A stretch of DNA of 64,000 nt. Origin: Bacteroidota bacterium (GTDB taxonomy: Bacteria > Bacteroidota > Ignavibacteria > Palsa-1295). The position numbers and the translations under genes are program-made. The notes below the pieces were generated by a model. It saw only the letters and a program-made list of their open reading frames with translations, searched no databases and was not told the DNA's origin. Positions 1 through 8,265 of this stretch are shown in pieces. Location: NCBI GenBank assembly GCA_030706745.1, contig JAUZNX010000006.1, positions 1-64,000 of the forward strand, read 5' to 3'. Positions within the stretch are counted from its first letter, which is position 1. Each line of letters begins with the position of its first letter.

Positions 1-233
1 TCCGGAACAGGGTCGATAATGCATCTAACAGTATCGCCGCTAAGGAACGGTGAAGTTCACCACGCTTCTGCTACACTCCGTCTGTTGCGGTTTATATACC
101 GTAACAAAGGCTGCTACAGAATGTGAGCAGTATACAAGGGACGAAGTATTTTGTAGCCTTGGGATTTTGTATTATATTACGTATAGGTTGATGGGCACCA
201 TGTCGAGTAGACATGTGTCCTTACCTATGACCA

Positions 234-686
234 ATGGCATTAGCACAATTAGAATTTGAGGTTACCCCGAAGAAGCGCAGCGCGAAGCCCTTCCTTAAGT
301 GGGCTGGCGGCAAGAATAGCCTTTTGCCCGTTCTGTCGAAGTACGTCCCGAAGGAATTTCGAAAGTACGTTGAGCCATTCGTGGGAGGCGGCGCTCTCTT
401 TTTTTCCATCCAGCCAGAGCAAGGAATAATCGGCGACGAGAATGCAGAGCTAATCGCCTGTTATGAGGCGGTTAGGGATAATCCTGAAGAACTCATCGCG
501 TTGCTTTCAAAGTATCGTGTCTCATCCGAGGAGTTCTACCGCGTACGCGCTCAGAACCCAAGGGTGCTCTCCGGCCCCGAACGAGCGGCACGAATGATCT
601 ACTTGAATAAGACGTGCTTTAACGGATTGTATCGTGTCAATCGTTACGGTCAATTCAATACGCCGTTCAGTTGCCTACTGAATTAG
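234..686 (+). pseudogene. dam: N-terminal fragment of a Dam-type adenine-N6 DNA methyltransferase
   Basis: The 150-residue product matches the first half of DpnM/Dam-class methylases, which normally run to about 270 residues. The AdoMet-binding motif X (FLKWAGGK, residues 20-27), motif I (PFVGGGALFF, 48-57) and the conserved YLNKTCFNGLYRVN stretch (about 123-136) are all present. The reading frame leaves the family right after FNTPF (141-145), and a TAG follows four codons later. The target-recognition region and the catalytic DPPY motif are therefore missing, so the product cannot be an active methylase. The next gene, a DpnI-like nuclease, starts within a few bases of the break. The neat join suggests that the 3' half of dam was replaced by the nuclease gene. 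The start is the ATG in front of ALAQLEFEV. Identification as a Dam fragment is firm; its loss of function is an inference. Confidence 0.85.
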
Positions 687-691
687 AGGGT

Positions 692-1477
692 ATGGAACGA
701 GCAGCACCAATTCTTTCTCTTCAAAGCGCCCTTGCCACGAACTACAAGAGTAATTCTCAACGAGCGCGAGTCCTAACTGAACCGTGGGTTGAAGAGAATG
801 TGTATTGCCCCGCTTGCGGGTCTGAGCTAAGAAGATTTCCGAACGGCTCTCCATTGGCCGACTTGTTTTGCCCAGGATGCAACGAACAATACGAGCTAAA
901 GAGCAAAGCTGGTGTTTTTGGCTCCTCTGTTGCGGATGGAGCCTATGCTAAGAAGGTTGAACGGCTAAGCAGCAATACCAATCCGAGTCTATTCTTGTTA
1001 TCATATCGGGCCAGTGACCTCCGAATTCTGAGTCTGGTTGTAATACCAAAATTCTTTTTCGTCCCAAGAATAATTCGCGACCGACCGCCCTTATCCGCGT
1101 CGGCACGTCGTGCGGGATGGATTGGTTCGATTATCAAGATCGACCAAGTGCCCGATGTAGGAAAGATCTCCATGATTCAGGATGGGAAATTGTTGCATAG
1201 GCCTGATGTGCTCAAACAATGGGAGAGGACTGATTTCTTATCTTCGCGAAAATCAATCGAAAGGAGGTCATGGCTGATTGACACGCTGGAATGTATTGAG
1301 CGAATCAAATCGGCGCGTTTTAGATTGGCGGATGTCTATTCTTTTGAAGGGCTGCTATCTCGCCGACATCCTGAGAATCGACACGTTCGTGATAAGGTAC
1401 GTCAGCAACTTCAGGTGCTGCGTGATCAAGGGCTGATTCGCTTCTTAGGGGACGGCTTATATGAGAAAATGAAGTAA
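692..1477 (+). CDS. dpnC: DpnI-like endonuclease cutting methylated GATC
   Basis: The product is about 261 residues (DpnI has 254). It carries the DpnI landmarks: YKSNSQRARVLTE (18-30), a four-Cys zinc site (C39, C42, C60, C63), the PD-(D/E)XK catalytic residues D57, E68 and K70 within PLAD...YELKSK, and SARRAGWIG in the middle. A C-terminal winged helix ends in RQQLQVLRDQGLI, the second methyl-adenine-reading domain in DpnI. DpnI cuts GATC only when the adenine is methylated, so it can live only in a host without Dam activity; the broken dam just upstream fits this. The ATG at 692 is preferred because it gives a DpnI-like N-terminus. A TTG at 671 in the same frame would add seven residues and overlap the dam fragment. 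The family call is strong. Confidence 0.92.
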   Translation: MERAAPILSLQSALATNYKSNSQRARVLTEPWVEENVYCPACGSELRRFPNGSPLADLFCPGCNEQYELKSKAGVFGSSVADGAYAKKVERLSSNTNPSLFLLSYRASDLRILSLVVIPKFFFVPRIIRDRPPLSASARRAGWIGSIIKIDQVPDVGKISMIQDGKLLHRPDVLKQWERTDFLSSRKSIERRSWLIDTLECIERIKSARFRLADVYSFEGLLSRRHPENRHVRDKVRQQLQVLRDQGLIRFLGDGLYEKMK

Positions 1478-1515
1478 CGAACAGTGATCTTGAACCAATA
1501 CCTCACAATCACACC

Positions 1516-1776
1516 ATGGCTAGTATCGCAATTGAACTAAAAGCTGTCCAAGCCCAAGAATTCAAACCAGTTTCTCTGTTTTGGAAAGACGAAGATGAAG
1601 ATGCTGATGGTGAGCCAATCGGGCCTCTATATTGTGTCAATGAACGTGGTGTTCCCCGCAAGTTTGAAGAGGTCTTCAATGGCGGCACAGATGGGCTGCC
1701 GCTGGCAAAATGGCTCTTGTTAAGTGGGGCAGAGGAAATCGCTGAAAGGCTTGGTCTCGATCTTGAGACATTCTAA
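1516..1776 (+). CDS. small acidic protein of unknown function
   Basis: An 86-residue reading frame starts with ATG 38 bp after the DpnI-like gene and on the same strand. The product is acidic, with a DEDEDADGE run at about residues 25-33, and has no signal peptide or membrane segment. I do not recognise the family. It sits where accessory genes of Dpn-type cassettes occur, but no homology to DpnD is evident. It could also be the N-terminal part of a gene split by the transposase element that begins about 55 bp downstream, since a nuclease-like reading frame without a clear start lies on the far side of that element. Coding status rests on position, start codon and composition only. Confidence 0.5.
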   Translation: MASIAIELKAVQAQEFKPVSLFWKDEDEDADGEPIGPLYCVNERGVPRKFEEVFNGGTDGLPLAKWLLLSGAEEIAERLGLDLETF

Positions 1777-1783
1777 ACGGGGT

Positions 1784-1801
1784 GCGGAAACGGTGCTTCC
1801 A
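1784..1801. repeat. degenerate third copy of the REP hairpin
   Basis: GCGGAAACGGTGCTTCC-type sequence resembling the REP core GGAAGCGCTGCTTCC found at both ends of the transposase gene. The left arm has one change and the hairpin would be imperfect. It lies about 35 bp outside the left REP. Confidence 0.45.
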
Positions 1802-1830
1802 TACGAGCGGGAAGAGAAGGAATCCTGATT

Positions 1831-1855
1831 GTGTGGACGGAAGCGCTGCTTCCGT
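1831..1855 (+). repeat. left REP palindrome of the RAYT element
   Basis: GTGTG is followed by a hairpin with arms ACGGAAGC and GCTTCCGT (1837-1844 and 1848-1855) around loop GCT. The same unit occurs in inverted orientation at 2437-2461, so the transposase gene is bracketed by inverted REP-like ends of about 25 bp. This is the organisation known for RAYT genes and the REPs they mobilise. Confidence 0.8.
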
Positions 1856-1861
1856 CATCTC

Positions 1862-2422
1862 TCAGTCGAAGCCCTTGAGGTCAGGGCTGAGATAAGTGTG
1901 AGGATAGTCTTGCCATCGCTTGCAGAGTCCGGCCTTGAGAGGATTATTCAAGATATACCATATCACTTTTCCGAAACGGCCTCTGCGAATTACATGGTCA
2001 TACCCTTCGTGCAACCAGAAGTCGCCTTGACGACCAAGCACCTTATTACACGCGACCGCCGTGAAAGACTTCAATTGTTGAAGTACCCGATCTAGTGTCA
2101 AATCACCTGTGAGCGTGATTACCATATGGACATGGTTCGACATGATTGTATACGCGTGAAGTTCGTACTGCCTCTTGTCGCGGTGATGAATTGCTTCCTT
2201 GACAATGGCTGCGATCCGCTCATCCTTCAACCAGTGAGGGCCGTGAGTCATGGTGTCCAGCACGCGGTCGTATTCGAGGAATTGTCGCTTCAGAAGAAGC
2301 AACGCGAGGTGTTCATGGTCCTTCGGTTCTGAACTGGCAAGTCGAAACGTCAGGAAGTATGGCCGGTCATTGGGGAGGTAATGTGGTAGTGCTCCGTGGT
2401 AATAAGGTTTGGTCTCACGCAT
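1862..2422 (-). CDS. REP-associated tyrosine transposase (RAYT, Y1/IS200-like HUH family)
   Basis: A 186-residue single-domain HUH transposase. It has the FLTFRL opening strand (23-28), SNHVHMVI with the metal-binding histidines H97 and H99, and a candidate catalytic tyrosine Y141 in GYDHVIRRGRFGKV. The NNPLKAGL segment (159-166) is typical of RAYTs. RAYTs cut and join single-stranded DNA at REP hairpins; they are usually single-copy genes domesticated by the host and not multicopy insertion sequences. Inverted REP palindromes lie 6 bp beyond the stop codon and about 14 bp upstream of the start. The ATG giving MRETKPYYHG is chosen because the frame upstream of it runs through the REP sequence. 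All expected residues are present, so it may be active. Confidence 0.9.
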   Translation of the reverse strand: MRETKPYYHGALPHYLPNDRPYFLTFRLASSEPKDHEHLALLLLKRQFLEYDRVLDTMTHGPHWLKDERIAAIVKEAIHHRDKRQYELHAYTIMSNHVHMVITLTGDLTLDRVLQQLKSFTAVACNKVLGRQGDFWLHEGYDHVIRRGRFGKVIWYILNNPLKAGLCKRWQDYPHTYLSPDLKGFD

Positions 2423-2938
2423 GGTGCAAAAATAACGCGGAAGCAGCGCTTCCGCGCACACGGGTGCAATTTTATTCTTGGTCGTCAGCCTCAGGCACGT
2501 CGAGTAAGGAAGAGTGAGGAAGCGATTCAGTATTTTGTCGATCAGGCTTCAAGGGAGCGGGCAAACTCGGTGCATCGTGATCTTGTCAATCTGATGGCAG
2601 AGAAGATTCGCAAACATGGTGCCGTGCCACGCATGAACCGGTATGTAGATCTCTCTGCGAAGATAGGAGACCAAAACTATCTTTTTGAAATGAAGTCAAC
2701 GACCGAGACAAAAGTGCATCATCAGGCGCGTCGCGGTCTTTCGCAACTCTACGAGTATCGGTACATTCAGAATGTGCCCGATGCTAAATTGGTACTCGTT
2801 CTCGAATCCCCTCTTCCAGGTAAGATGGCCTGGATGTCCGACTATCTACTCAAGGATAGGAATGTGCTGCTTGTGTGGGATGGCAACAATCGATTCTACT
2901 GCCCGGAAAGTATTTCCGATCAGCTGACTTTTATCTAA
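2396..2938 (+). CDS. 5'-truncated PD-(D/E)XK nuclease-like protein
   Basis: The frame is 180 residues long, but its first 25 or so are read through the transposase start region and the REP in antisense and are unlikely to be native. From about residue 30 (GRQPQARRVRK) it looks like a real protein. VDL (D85), a GDQNYLFEMKS strand with E98 and K100, and a following RGLSQLYEYRY helix form the order seen in PD-(D/E)XK nuclease folds. A strand LVLVLESPL and LLVWDGNNRFYCP follow. The family is not recognised further. No good start codon exists downstream of the REP before the conserved part, so the natural 5' end was probably displaced when the RAYT element inserted. Function, and even expression, is uncertain; a restriction or defence role is suggested only by the DpnI-like neighbour. 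Confidence 0.5.
   Translation: MVIRFGLTHGAKITRKQRFRAHGCNFILGRQPQARRVRKSEEAIQYFVDQASRERANSVHRDLVNLMAEKIRKHGAVPRMNRYVDLSAKIGDQNYLFEMKSTTETKVHHQARRGLSQLYEYRYIQNVPDAKLVLVLESPLPGKMAWMSDYLLKDRNVLLVWDGNNRFYCPESISDQLTFI
2436..2461 (-). repeat. right REP palindrome of the RAYT element
   Basis: Perfect hairpin with 9-bp arms CGCGGAAGC (2436-2444) and GCTTCCGCG (2448-2456) around loop AGC, followed by CACAC. Its reverse complement matches the left REP including the GTGTG flank, so the two copies face each other across the transposase gene. Confidence 0.82.
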
Positions 2939-3362
2939 TTTTCGAGGGCTACCCGCCCCGGCGGGCAGGCACATATTTCGTCCCTAACGGGACTGATGTG
3001 GTGCTTCCCCGTTGGCGCTGGGAAGGCCGTCAAGATGAATTCTTGCTAATGAATCTCAAAACCTGCGATGCCGGGAGGGTCGAACAACGTTGTATTAGAT
3101 GGAAGGGGTCTGCTCCACTAAAAGCATGAAAGATGAAGTATGAAATATGAATTGTTTTTTATTTGTGCCTAAGTATATAAATATTTGATGTCGCTGCAAC
3201 ATCAGGAGGGTCGATCCTTGTTATATTGGGTGGAAGGGGGCCGCTTCGCTTCGCGAATGAGGAATGAGGAATTAGGAATGACAAAAATGGTTTGGCATTC
3301 TCCCTGTAAGTCCTGTAATGTCAATCTTTTATGGAGAGTGTGCGATGGATTGATGTCACTTT

Positions 3363-3478
3363 GATGTTATATTAATAGGGGGGTTCTCTTCAGATTCCGA
3401 TTCGGTGAACTGGTCTGCACTTGCTGATAGGCACTTGCCTTAAGGCAATGCACTACTTGGGACTGGCGGAATGCGAGA
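3363..3478 (+). repeat. dispersed repeat, copy 1 (decayed coding remnant?)
   Basis: It shares ATTCCGATTCGGTGAACTGG, CTGCACT and ACTTGGGACTGGCGGAA, in the same order, with 50738-50824. The spacing between the last two blocks is 5 bp shorter here, which shifts the frame relative to the other copy. In the other copy the segment reads openly as protein (NSDSVNW...LGLAE), so both may be remnants of one gene. Confidence 0.65.
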
Positions 3479-3510
3479 AGAGATGGATAGTCCAGCTAAC
3501 CACCCCCCAG

Positions 3511-3543
3511 CCCCCTCCTTTTCGCTTCGCTCATAGGAGGGGG
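3511..3543 (-). terminator. hairpin downstream of the fibre-like gene
   Basis: Eight-bp stem CCCCCTCC/GGAGGGGG around a 17-nt loop, just beyond the stop codon of the minus-strand gene. There is no clear T run, so it is either a weak terminator or part of a dispersed G-rich repeat. Confidence 0.35.
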
Positions 3544-3546
3544 AGT

Positions 3547-6500
3547 TTACCTCGACTTATTGACGATCATGTATCCAACGCGGAGCTTATCGTTGCTGGA
3601 ATAATTCGAGGCGCTGGTCACGGTGGGCAGCATCTTGATGCGAATCTTGAACGAGCCGCCCGCGACGTTATCGGCGTTGACGATGAAGGCCGCATCCTGC
3701 GGGTTAGGAGCAGCGCCATCATCGATCATGGCGACGACGTTCGTGAGCACGATCGAGCCAGTCTGGCAGTAGCGGTTATTGATCGTGACTGCGCCCAAAT
3801 CCTGGACTTGGCTGGCCGTCGGCGCGGCGGTGTGGAGATCGCCGGAAGGACCAAGCGAGAACTCGATGATTCCGCTGGGTCCCTGCTGAGTGTATGCTGT
3901 GCCGCCGGTGGCAGGCTCCACATCGGTGCCGACGCTGGGTGATTCGGTGGTGCGGCCCACGGCCAGTTCGCCATCGTTCACCTGCAATGCCACGTTGGTA
4001 TTGCCGGCGATGGCGTTGCCATTACCGGTAGCGAGCACGCCAATCGTGCCGGTGTTGGAGCTCGAGTTATTCGAGGCTCGGCCCCATACGCCAATGGCTT
4101 GATTGGATGTCGAAGCCGAGGCCAGGCCGTAGGCTGCTGCGATTTCGTCAGTGGTGCCCGCGTAGACGCTGTGCAGCGGATGCGCCGGAGCATTGGTGTT
4201 AATGCCGAGACGCGAGTTGGCATTATCCCAGACGAGATTGGTTGACCATGCCATCGCGCTGGGCAAGGCCGAACTGGCAAGCAGCAGATTGCCACTTGCC
4301 ACAGGCGCGGCAGTTGGCAGCGTATAGCTGATGTCATTCGACTGCGAGCCGGCAGCAATGCTGGTGTAGTGCGTGGAAGCCGCCGGGAATCCAACGCCGC
4401 CATTTTGCGGAGAGTACCACCGGAGTTGGCTCGGCGTATTATTGGTATTGCCAAGCCAAAGGTTGACATTGCCGAAGAAGGCGGTGTTGCTCGAGCTGAC
4501 GAAGGCGCTATCGGTGGAGGACGAGCCAGCATGGAATCCGAACGATCGGCTGCCGGTAAGTCGCAAGTATCCGCCGCCGGCGATCGTCGAGTTTTGCGCG
4601 GCAACATAATTGTTGACTCCAGTGATGATCGCTGCATTGCTGGAGTTGACATCGATATAGCCATACTGGCCACCGAGAATGACAGAGTTATCTGCATAGG
4701 AGGTATCATCCCATCCGCCGATGACAGCAGCACCAGTATGGAGCGTGCCGCCGGCAAGACCTGCGATGCCTCCACCGATGAAGGAATTGAGGTATGCCGT
4801 ATTATTGACACCACCAATGACAGCACCATCATCGCCGCGAACGATATTATGATTTCCTCCGGCAGCAACACCGCCGAAGGCACTCGACGTTATGGTATCG
4901 CTGTAACCGCCGCCGATAAATGAGTTGTCAGCGGCGATAAGGTTCAACTCGCCACCGGCGATAACGCTGACCTCATTGGAGACTTTGCTGCCGTAGCTTG
5001 CGATGATGCCACTGAAATCCCCGGCAGTAGTGATGGTATCCGCGGCACCACCAAGTATGGTGGCATAGCTCGCAGCAATGCGGTTCTGCTGGCCAAAGCC
5101 GATGAAGGAGGCTGTATCGCCAGAGGCGATTGTATTATCGGTAGCACCGCCAATTGCGCTGGCGACACCAGTGTTATTCGAAGGCTGCACACGAAGCGCC
5201 TGCTGATTATTGACGCGAAGTGTGAAAGGAATATTATCAGTGGTGCCGAGGAAGTTGGTGCCGTCAGTCGTGCCGGAGTTGCCGGAAAGGGACCAGTTGT
5301 TCGCAGTTGGCGATGTCCAGCCGAGTGCTACATTATATGGTCCGGTGCCAGAGATGGAGGAGGCGGTGAGTACTTGATTGGCAGAAGGCTGAGAGGTTGG
5401 AAGGATGTATGAGATCGAGGAAGTCTGACTTCCTGCTTTGATCGCACTATAGTTGGAGCCGGAGAAATTCTCAACGGTATTCGGCGCATAGAATCGAACT
5501 GCACGGGACGCTCCGTCAATGTTGCCGATCCAGAGATCGACATCGCCAAAGAAAGAGATATGGCTAAAAGCAGAGAGATCGACAAGCGGGCTGGTGGGTT
5601 GATCGGCATTATAGCCAAAGCTCTTAGTTCCAAGCTGAAGGTAGCCGCCACCGGGAACAGCCGACCAATCTCCGGCCCGATTCCCGTTACCACCACCGAT
5701 GGAGGCGTATATATTTTGCGCCCAATTCGAGCGACCACCACTTACAACAGAAGCATAGCCTTGCGCATTATTGGACGTACCACCCGCGACTGTTGCTTCT
5801 CCGTTACCTCCGCCAGCAGTGTTGTTATTACCTCCGCTGATGGTGCTGTATGCACCATCGGCATAATTGCGATAGGATGCTGCGCCATACACGCCTCCAC
5901 CACCAGCGATCGTTGCACCATACGTGCCAGCCGAAACAGCATTGGTATGATTGCCAAGGATCATGTTGGGCGCTCCAGATATCGGTTCTATTCGCAAGAC
6001 ACGTCCACGTCCATCAGATGTGGCGGCTGCTTCATACACATGAATCTCGAATGCCTGGTTGTCCTGCGTGCCGACATAGTTGGTCCCGGCAGTGGTGCCG
6101 CTGTTACCGGTGAGATTCCAGTCCGTCCCAACGCCGCCGTTCGTCCAGCCGAGCGTGACCGCATACGGACCAGCGCCAGTGACTGCCGTTGCCGAAAGCA
6201 CTTGATTCGCGGAAGGCTGCGATGTCGGCAGCGTGTAGTTAATCGTGGCGGATTGGGAGCTAGCCGCGAAGCTCGAATAAAAACGTGCAGGATAGTTCAG
6301 ACTCGTACTTGGCGCAAAAAATCGAATTGCTCGCGACGAATTGTCCGTGTTGCCGAGCCAAAGGTCCATATTACCAAGGTAGGCAAGATGATTGGACGAG
6401 GAAAGGTCGAGAATACCAGACTGAGCACCATTACCAGGTACGTTGACGCCCAAACTCATTGCACCAAGCGTGAGGGAATCTCCGCCCGGTATTGTGCTGA

Positions 6501-8043
6501 ACTGGCCAGTTGTACGATTGTACAGTCCACCTCCGATGGCAGAGAAATCAGAGGAAGGAGAAATTCGGTTACCTCCACCGCCCGCGACGGTCGAAATGCT
6601 CCCGGCTGCGGAATCGCCGATACCTCCTGCGACACTAGCATAGTCTCCACTGGCGGTATTTGTCGAGCCACCGCCAACAGTCGCCGCAACGCCGCCCGCA
6701 ATATTACTGGCCCCACCCAGGACCGATGCGTAAGTCCCGCTAGCGGTATTGCCGCCGCCGCCACCGACTGTCGCGTGGCTCGCATCGACAGTTGAGCCGT
6801 TACCGTTGCCAGCTTGATTCAACGAGCCGCCGCCGACAAAACTAAAATCATCAGTAACAGAATTAGTAAAGCCATTAAGACCACCACCCGCAATCGTCGC
6901 TCCCACGACAGTACTGCTGACAGAATTACCTTGATACCCGCCGATGAGATTCGCGCTCACGCCATTCGGTTCGTACCGCATGACTCGTTTCGATCCATTC
7001 GCAGGTGCGTCGGTATTGAAAACGTGAATTTCGAACGGCTTATTGTCCAGCGTGCCGAGAAAATTAGTGGGCGGATTGGTGCCAGCGTTTCCCGTCAATG
7101 CCCATCCAGTGATGCCGGCAGTGTTGGAAATCGTAATGGTACCGGCATTGGGTATGATCGAGATGCCAGTGCCGGCACTCAGTATCGCAGTAGTAACGGG
7201 ACTCTGTCCGTTGCCAACCAACACCTGTCCGGACGCGAGAATATTGGTGCCTGTGCCACCATGCGCCACAGGCAAAATTCCCGAGGCACTTCCGAGATCG
7301 ACAGAATCATCCACGATGGTCCATCGCGATCCTTCCCATTTGAAAATCTGTCCTTGGGTGGCACCAGCTTGCGCTAGTTTCGCAGGCGTGATGGCACCGT
7401 TGGCAAGCTTCGGCGTTGTGATCGCGCTATCGGCAACACCAATCAAAACGGTTGGTCCATTCTGGTTCGCAACAGTAATGGTTTTGTCCGGACTAATGAC
7501 TGATTGGATTCCAGATCCGGTAAGAACATTTGCATGAATCGTCAGAACATTGCCATTGATCGAAATCGAGGTTGTGCTATCGCCAACCAAATGCAATGCT
7601 CCGGAAACCTCGTTCACGCTTGTGACCACACCCGAAGCACCGGGCGTGAGACCTTTGGCGAGATCGGCAACGTGCGAGCTGAGAGCATATGGCGCGCTCG
7701 AAAGCGCCGTTCGGGACAACTCTGGAGAGCCATCAATGCTGACACCAAGATAATATGGTCGATCGAATGCGAGCGTACTCGGCAGTGGATTGACCGAGCC
7801 GACAGCAATATCGAACGTGCCATTTGTAACGGCAACCTGCTGGGACTCCTGATAGAGTGGCGTGCCGCCACTCGCTGACGCATAAAGCGCGACGGTAAAT
7901 AGATGCTGACCTGTCATCGCAGCACCGGAGGAAGTTGCCGTACCCTGATAGCTGATCGTGCGTGGAATTTGTGCGCGCACGCCGGACACGCTGCATAAAG
8001 CAGCGATCGTGACCATCAGGCAGTGGCGGATCGTGGACTTCAT
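3547..8043 (-). CDS. giant secreted fibre-like protein with YadA-type head repeats
   Basis: The product is 1,498 residues. A signal peptide (MKSTIRHCLMVTIAALCSVSGVRA) precedes an N-terminal domain of about 130 residues beginning PRTISYQGTATSSG. This domain is shared with the gene that starts at 63764. After a linker, three related modules of roughly 280-350 residues follow. Each has a GNSGT...FLGTxDNxxFEIHV opening and a run of hyaline/YadA-head-like repeats (GGGxxNTASGxYASVxGG). Each then has a DLWLGN...AIRFYAP stretch and a closing SxSxxYxLPTSQPSANQVL. The repeats predict a left-handed beta-roll, as in trimeric adhesins or tail fibres. No T9SS sorting domain or outer-membrane anchor is visible at the C-terminus. 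A role as a surface adhesin or fibre is an inference. The ATG at 8043 is chosen because it opens the signal peptide; upstream frame is unlike a protein. Confidence 0.85.
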   Translation of the reverse strand: MKSTIRHCLMVTIAALCSVSGVRAQIPRTISYQGTATSSGAAMTGQHLFTVALYASASGGTPLYQESQQVAVTNGTFDIAVGSVNPLPSTLAFDRPYYLGVSIDGSPELSRTALSSAPYALSSHVADLAKGLTPGASGVVTSVNEVSGALHLVGDSTTSISINGNVLTIHANVLTGSGIQSVISPDKTITVANQNGPTVLIGVADSAITTPKLANGAITPAKLAQAGATQGQIFKWEGSRWTIVDDSVDLGSASGILPVAHGGTGTNILASGQVLVGNGQSPVTTAILSAGTGISIIPNAGTITISNTAGITGWALTGNAGTNPPTNFLGTLDNKPFEIHVFNTDAPANGSKRVMRYEPNGVSANLIGGYQGNSVSSTVVGATIAGGGLNGFTNSVTDDFSFVGGGSLNQAGNGNGSTVDASHATVGGGGGNTASGTYASVLGGASNIAGGVAATVGGGSTNTASGDYASVAGGIGDSAAGSISTVAGGGGNRISPSSDFSAIGGGLYNRTTGQFSTIPGGDSLTLGAMSLGVNVPGNGAQSGILDLSSSNHLAYLGNMDLWLGNTDNSSRAIRFFAPSTSLNYPARFYSSFAASSQSATINYTLPTSQPSANQVLSATAVTGAGPYAVTLGWTNGGVGTDWNLTGNSGTTAGTNYVGTQDNQAFEIHVYEAAATSDGRGRVLRIEPISGAPNMILGNHTNAVSAGTYGATIAGGGGVYGAASYRNYADGAYSTISGGNNNTAGGGNGEATVAGGTSNNAQGYASVVSGGRSNWAQNIYASIGGGNGNRAGDWSAVPGGGYLQLGTKSFGYNADQPTSPLVDLSAFSHISFFGDVDLWIGNIDGASRAVRFYAPNTVENFSGSNYSAIKAGSQTSSISYILPTSQPSANQVLTASSISGTGPYNVALGWTSPTANNWSLSGNSGTTDGTNFLGTTDNIPFTLRVNNQQALRVQPSNNTGVASAIGGATDNTIASGDTASFIGFGQQNRIAASYATILGGAADTITTAGDFSGIIASYGSKVSNEVSVIAGGELNLIAADNSFIGGGYSDTITSSAFGGVAAGGNHNIVRGDDGAVIGGVNNTAYLNSFIGGGIAGLAGGTLHTGAAVIGGWDDTSYADNSVILGGQYGYIDVNSSNAAIITGVNNYVAAQNSTIAGGGYLRLTGSRSFGFHAGSSSTDSAFVSSSNTAFFGNVNLWLGNTNNTPSQLRWYSPQNGGVGFPAASTHYTSIAAGSQSNDISYTLPTAAPVASGNLLLASSALPSAMAWSTNLVWDNANSRLGINTNAPAHPLHSVYAGTTDEIAAAYGLASASTSNQAIGVWGRASNNSSSNTGTIGVLATGNGNAIAGNTNVALQVNDGELAVGRTTESPSVGTDVEPATGGTAYTQQGPSGIIEFSLGPSGDLHTAAPTASQVQDLGAVTINNRYCQTGSIVLTNVVAMIDDGAAPNPQDAAFIVNADNVAGGSFKIRIKMLPTVTSASNYSSNDKLRVGYMIVNKSR

Positions 8044-8265
8044 GGACGCCTCAGTTTTGGGAATACTCCGCTGACATAAGACATATTTCAGTCCCAAAAA
8101 GTATCCACCTGTACACTGAGGATTTTGCCATTTCAAGGGAGCGGGGTCCATTCAGCAATTTCGTCATTTTCCGCCAATCTTTTTCGCCACTTGTGCGTTC
8201 TGTGCGCGACTTCAAGAACAGCCGGGTCTCTCCGCTGTCCATAATGTTCAGGAATACGTGACCGT

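Larger units (their letters stand above)
2939..3546. other. gene-poor region of about 600 bp with degraded repeats
   Basis: No convincing gene. It holds a GC-rich hairpin (CCCGCC/GGCGGG, 2952-2965) and two copies of a GGAGGGTCGA...GATGGAAGGGG-like repeat (about 3064-3110 and 3188-3240). Short-period sequences such as ATGAAGTATGAAATATGAA (3133-3151) and GAATGAGGAATGAGGAATT (3254-3272) follow. The end of the region (3363-3478) is related to 50675-50830. A hairpin at 3511-3543 lies beyond the stop of the next gene. Confidence 0.7.

Noticed and set aside
50-259. 69-residue frame at the left end
   Set aside because: No family, Cys/Tyr-rich, overlaps the dam fragment start; no signal-peptide logic beyond a short hydrophobic run.
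5560-6795. 411-residue plus-strand frame
   Set aside because: Antisense of the repeat-rich fibre gene, with no domain or start signal of its own.
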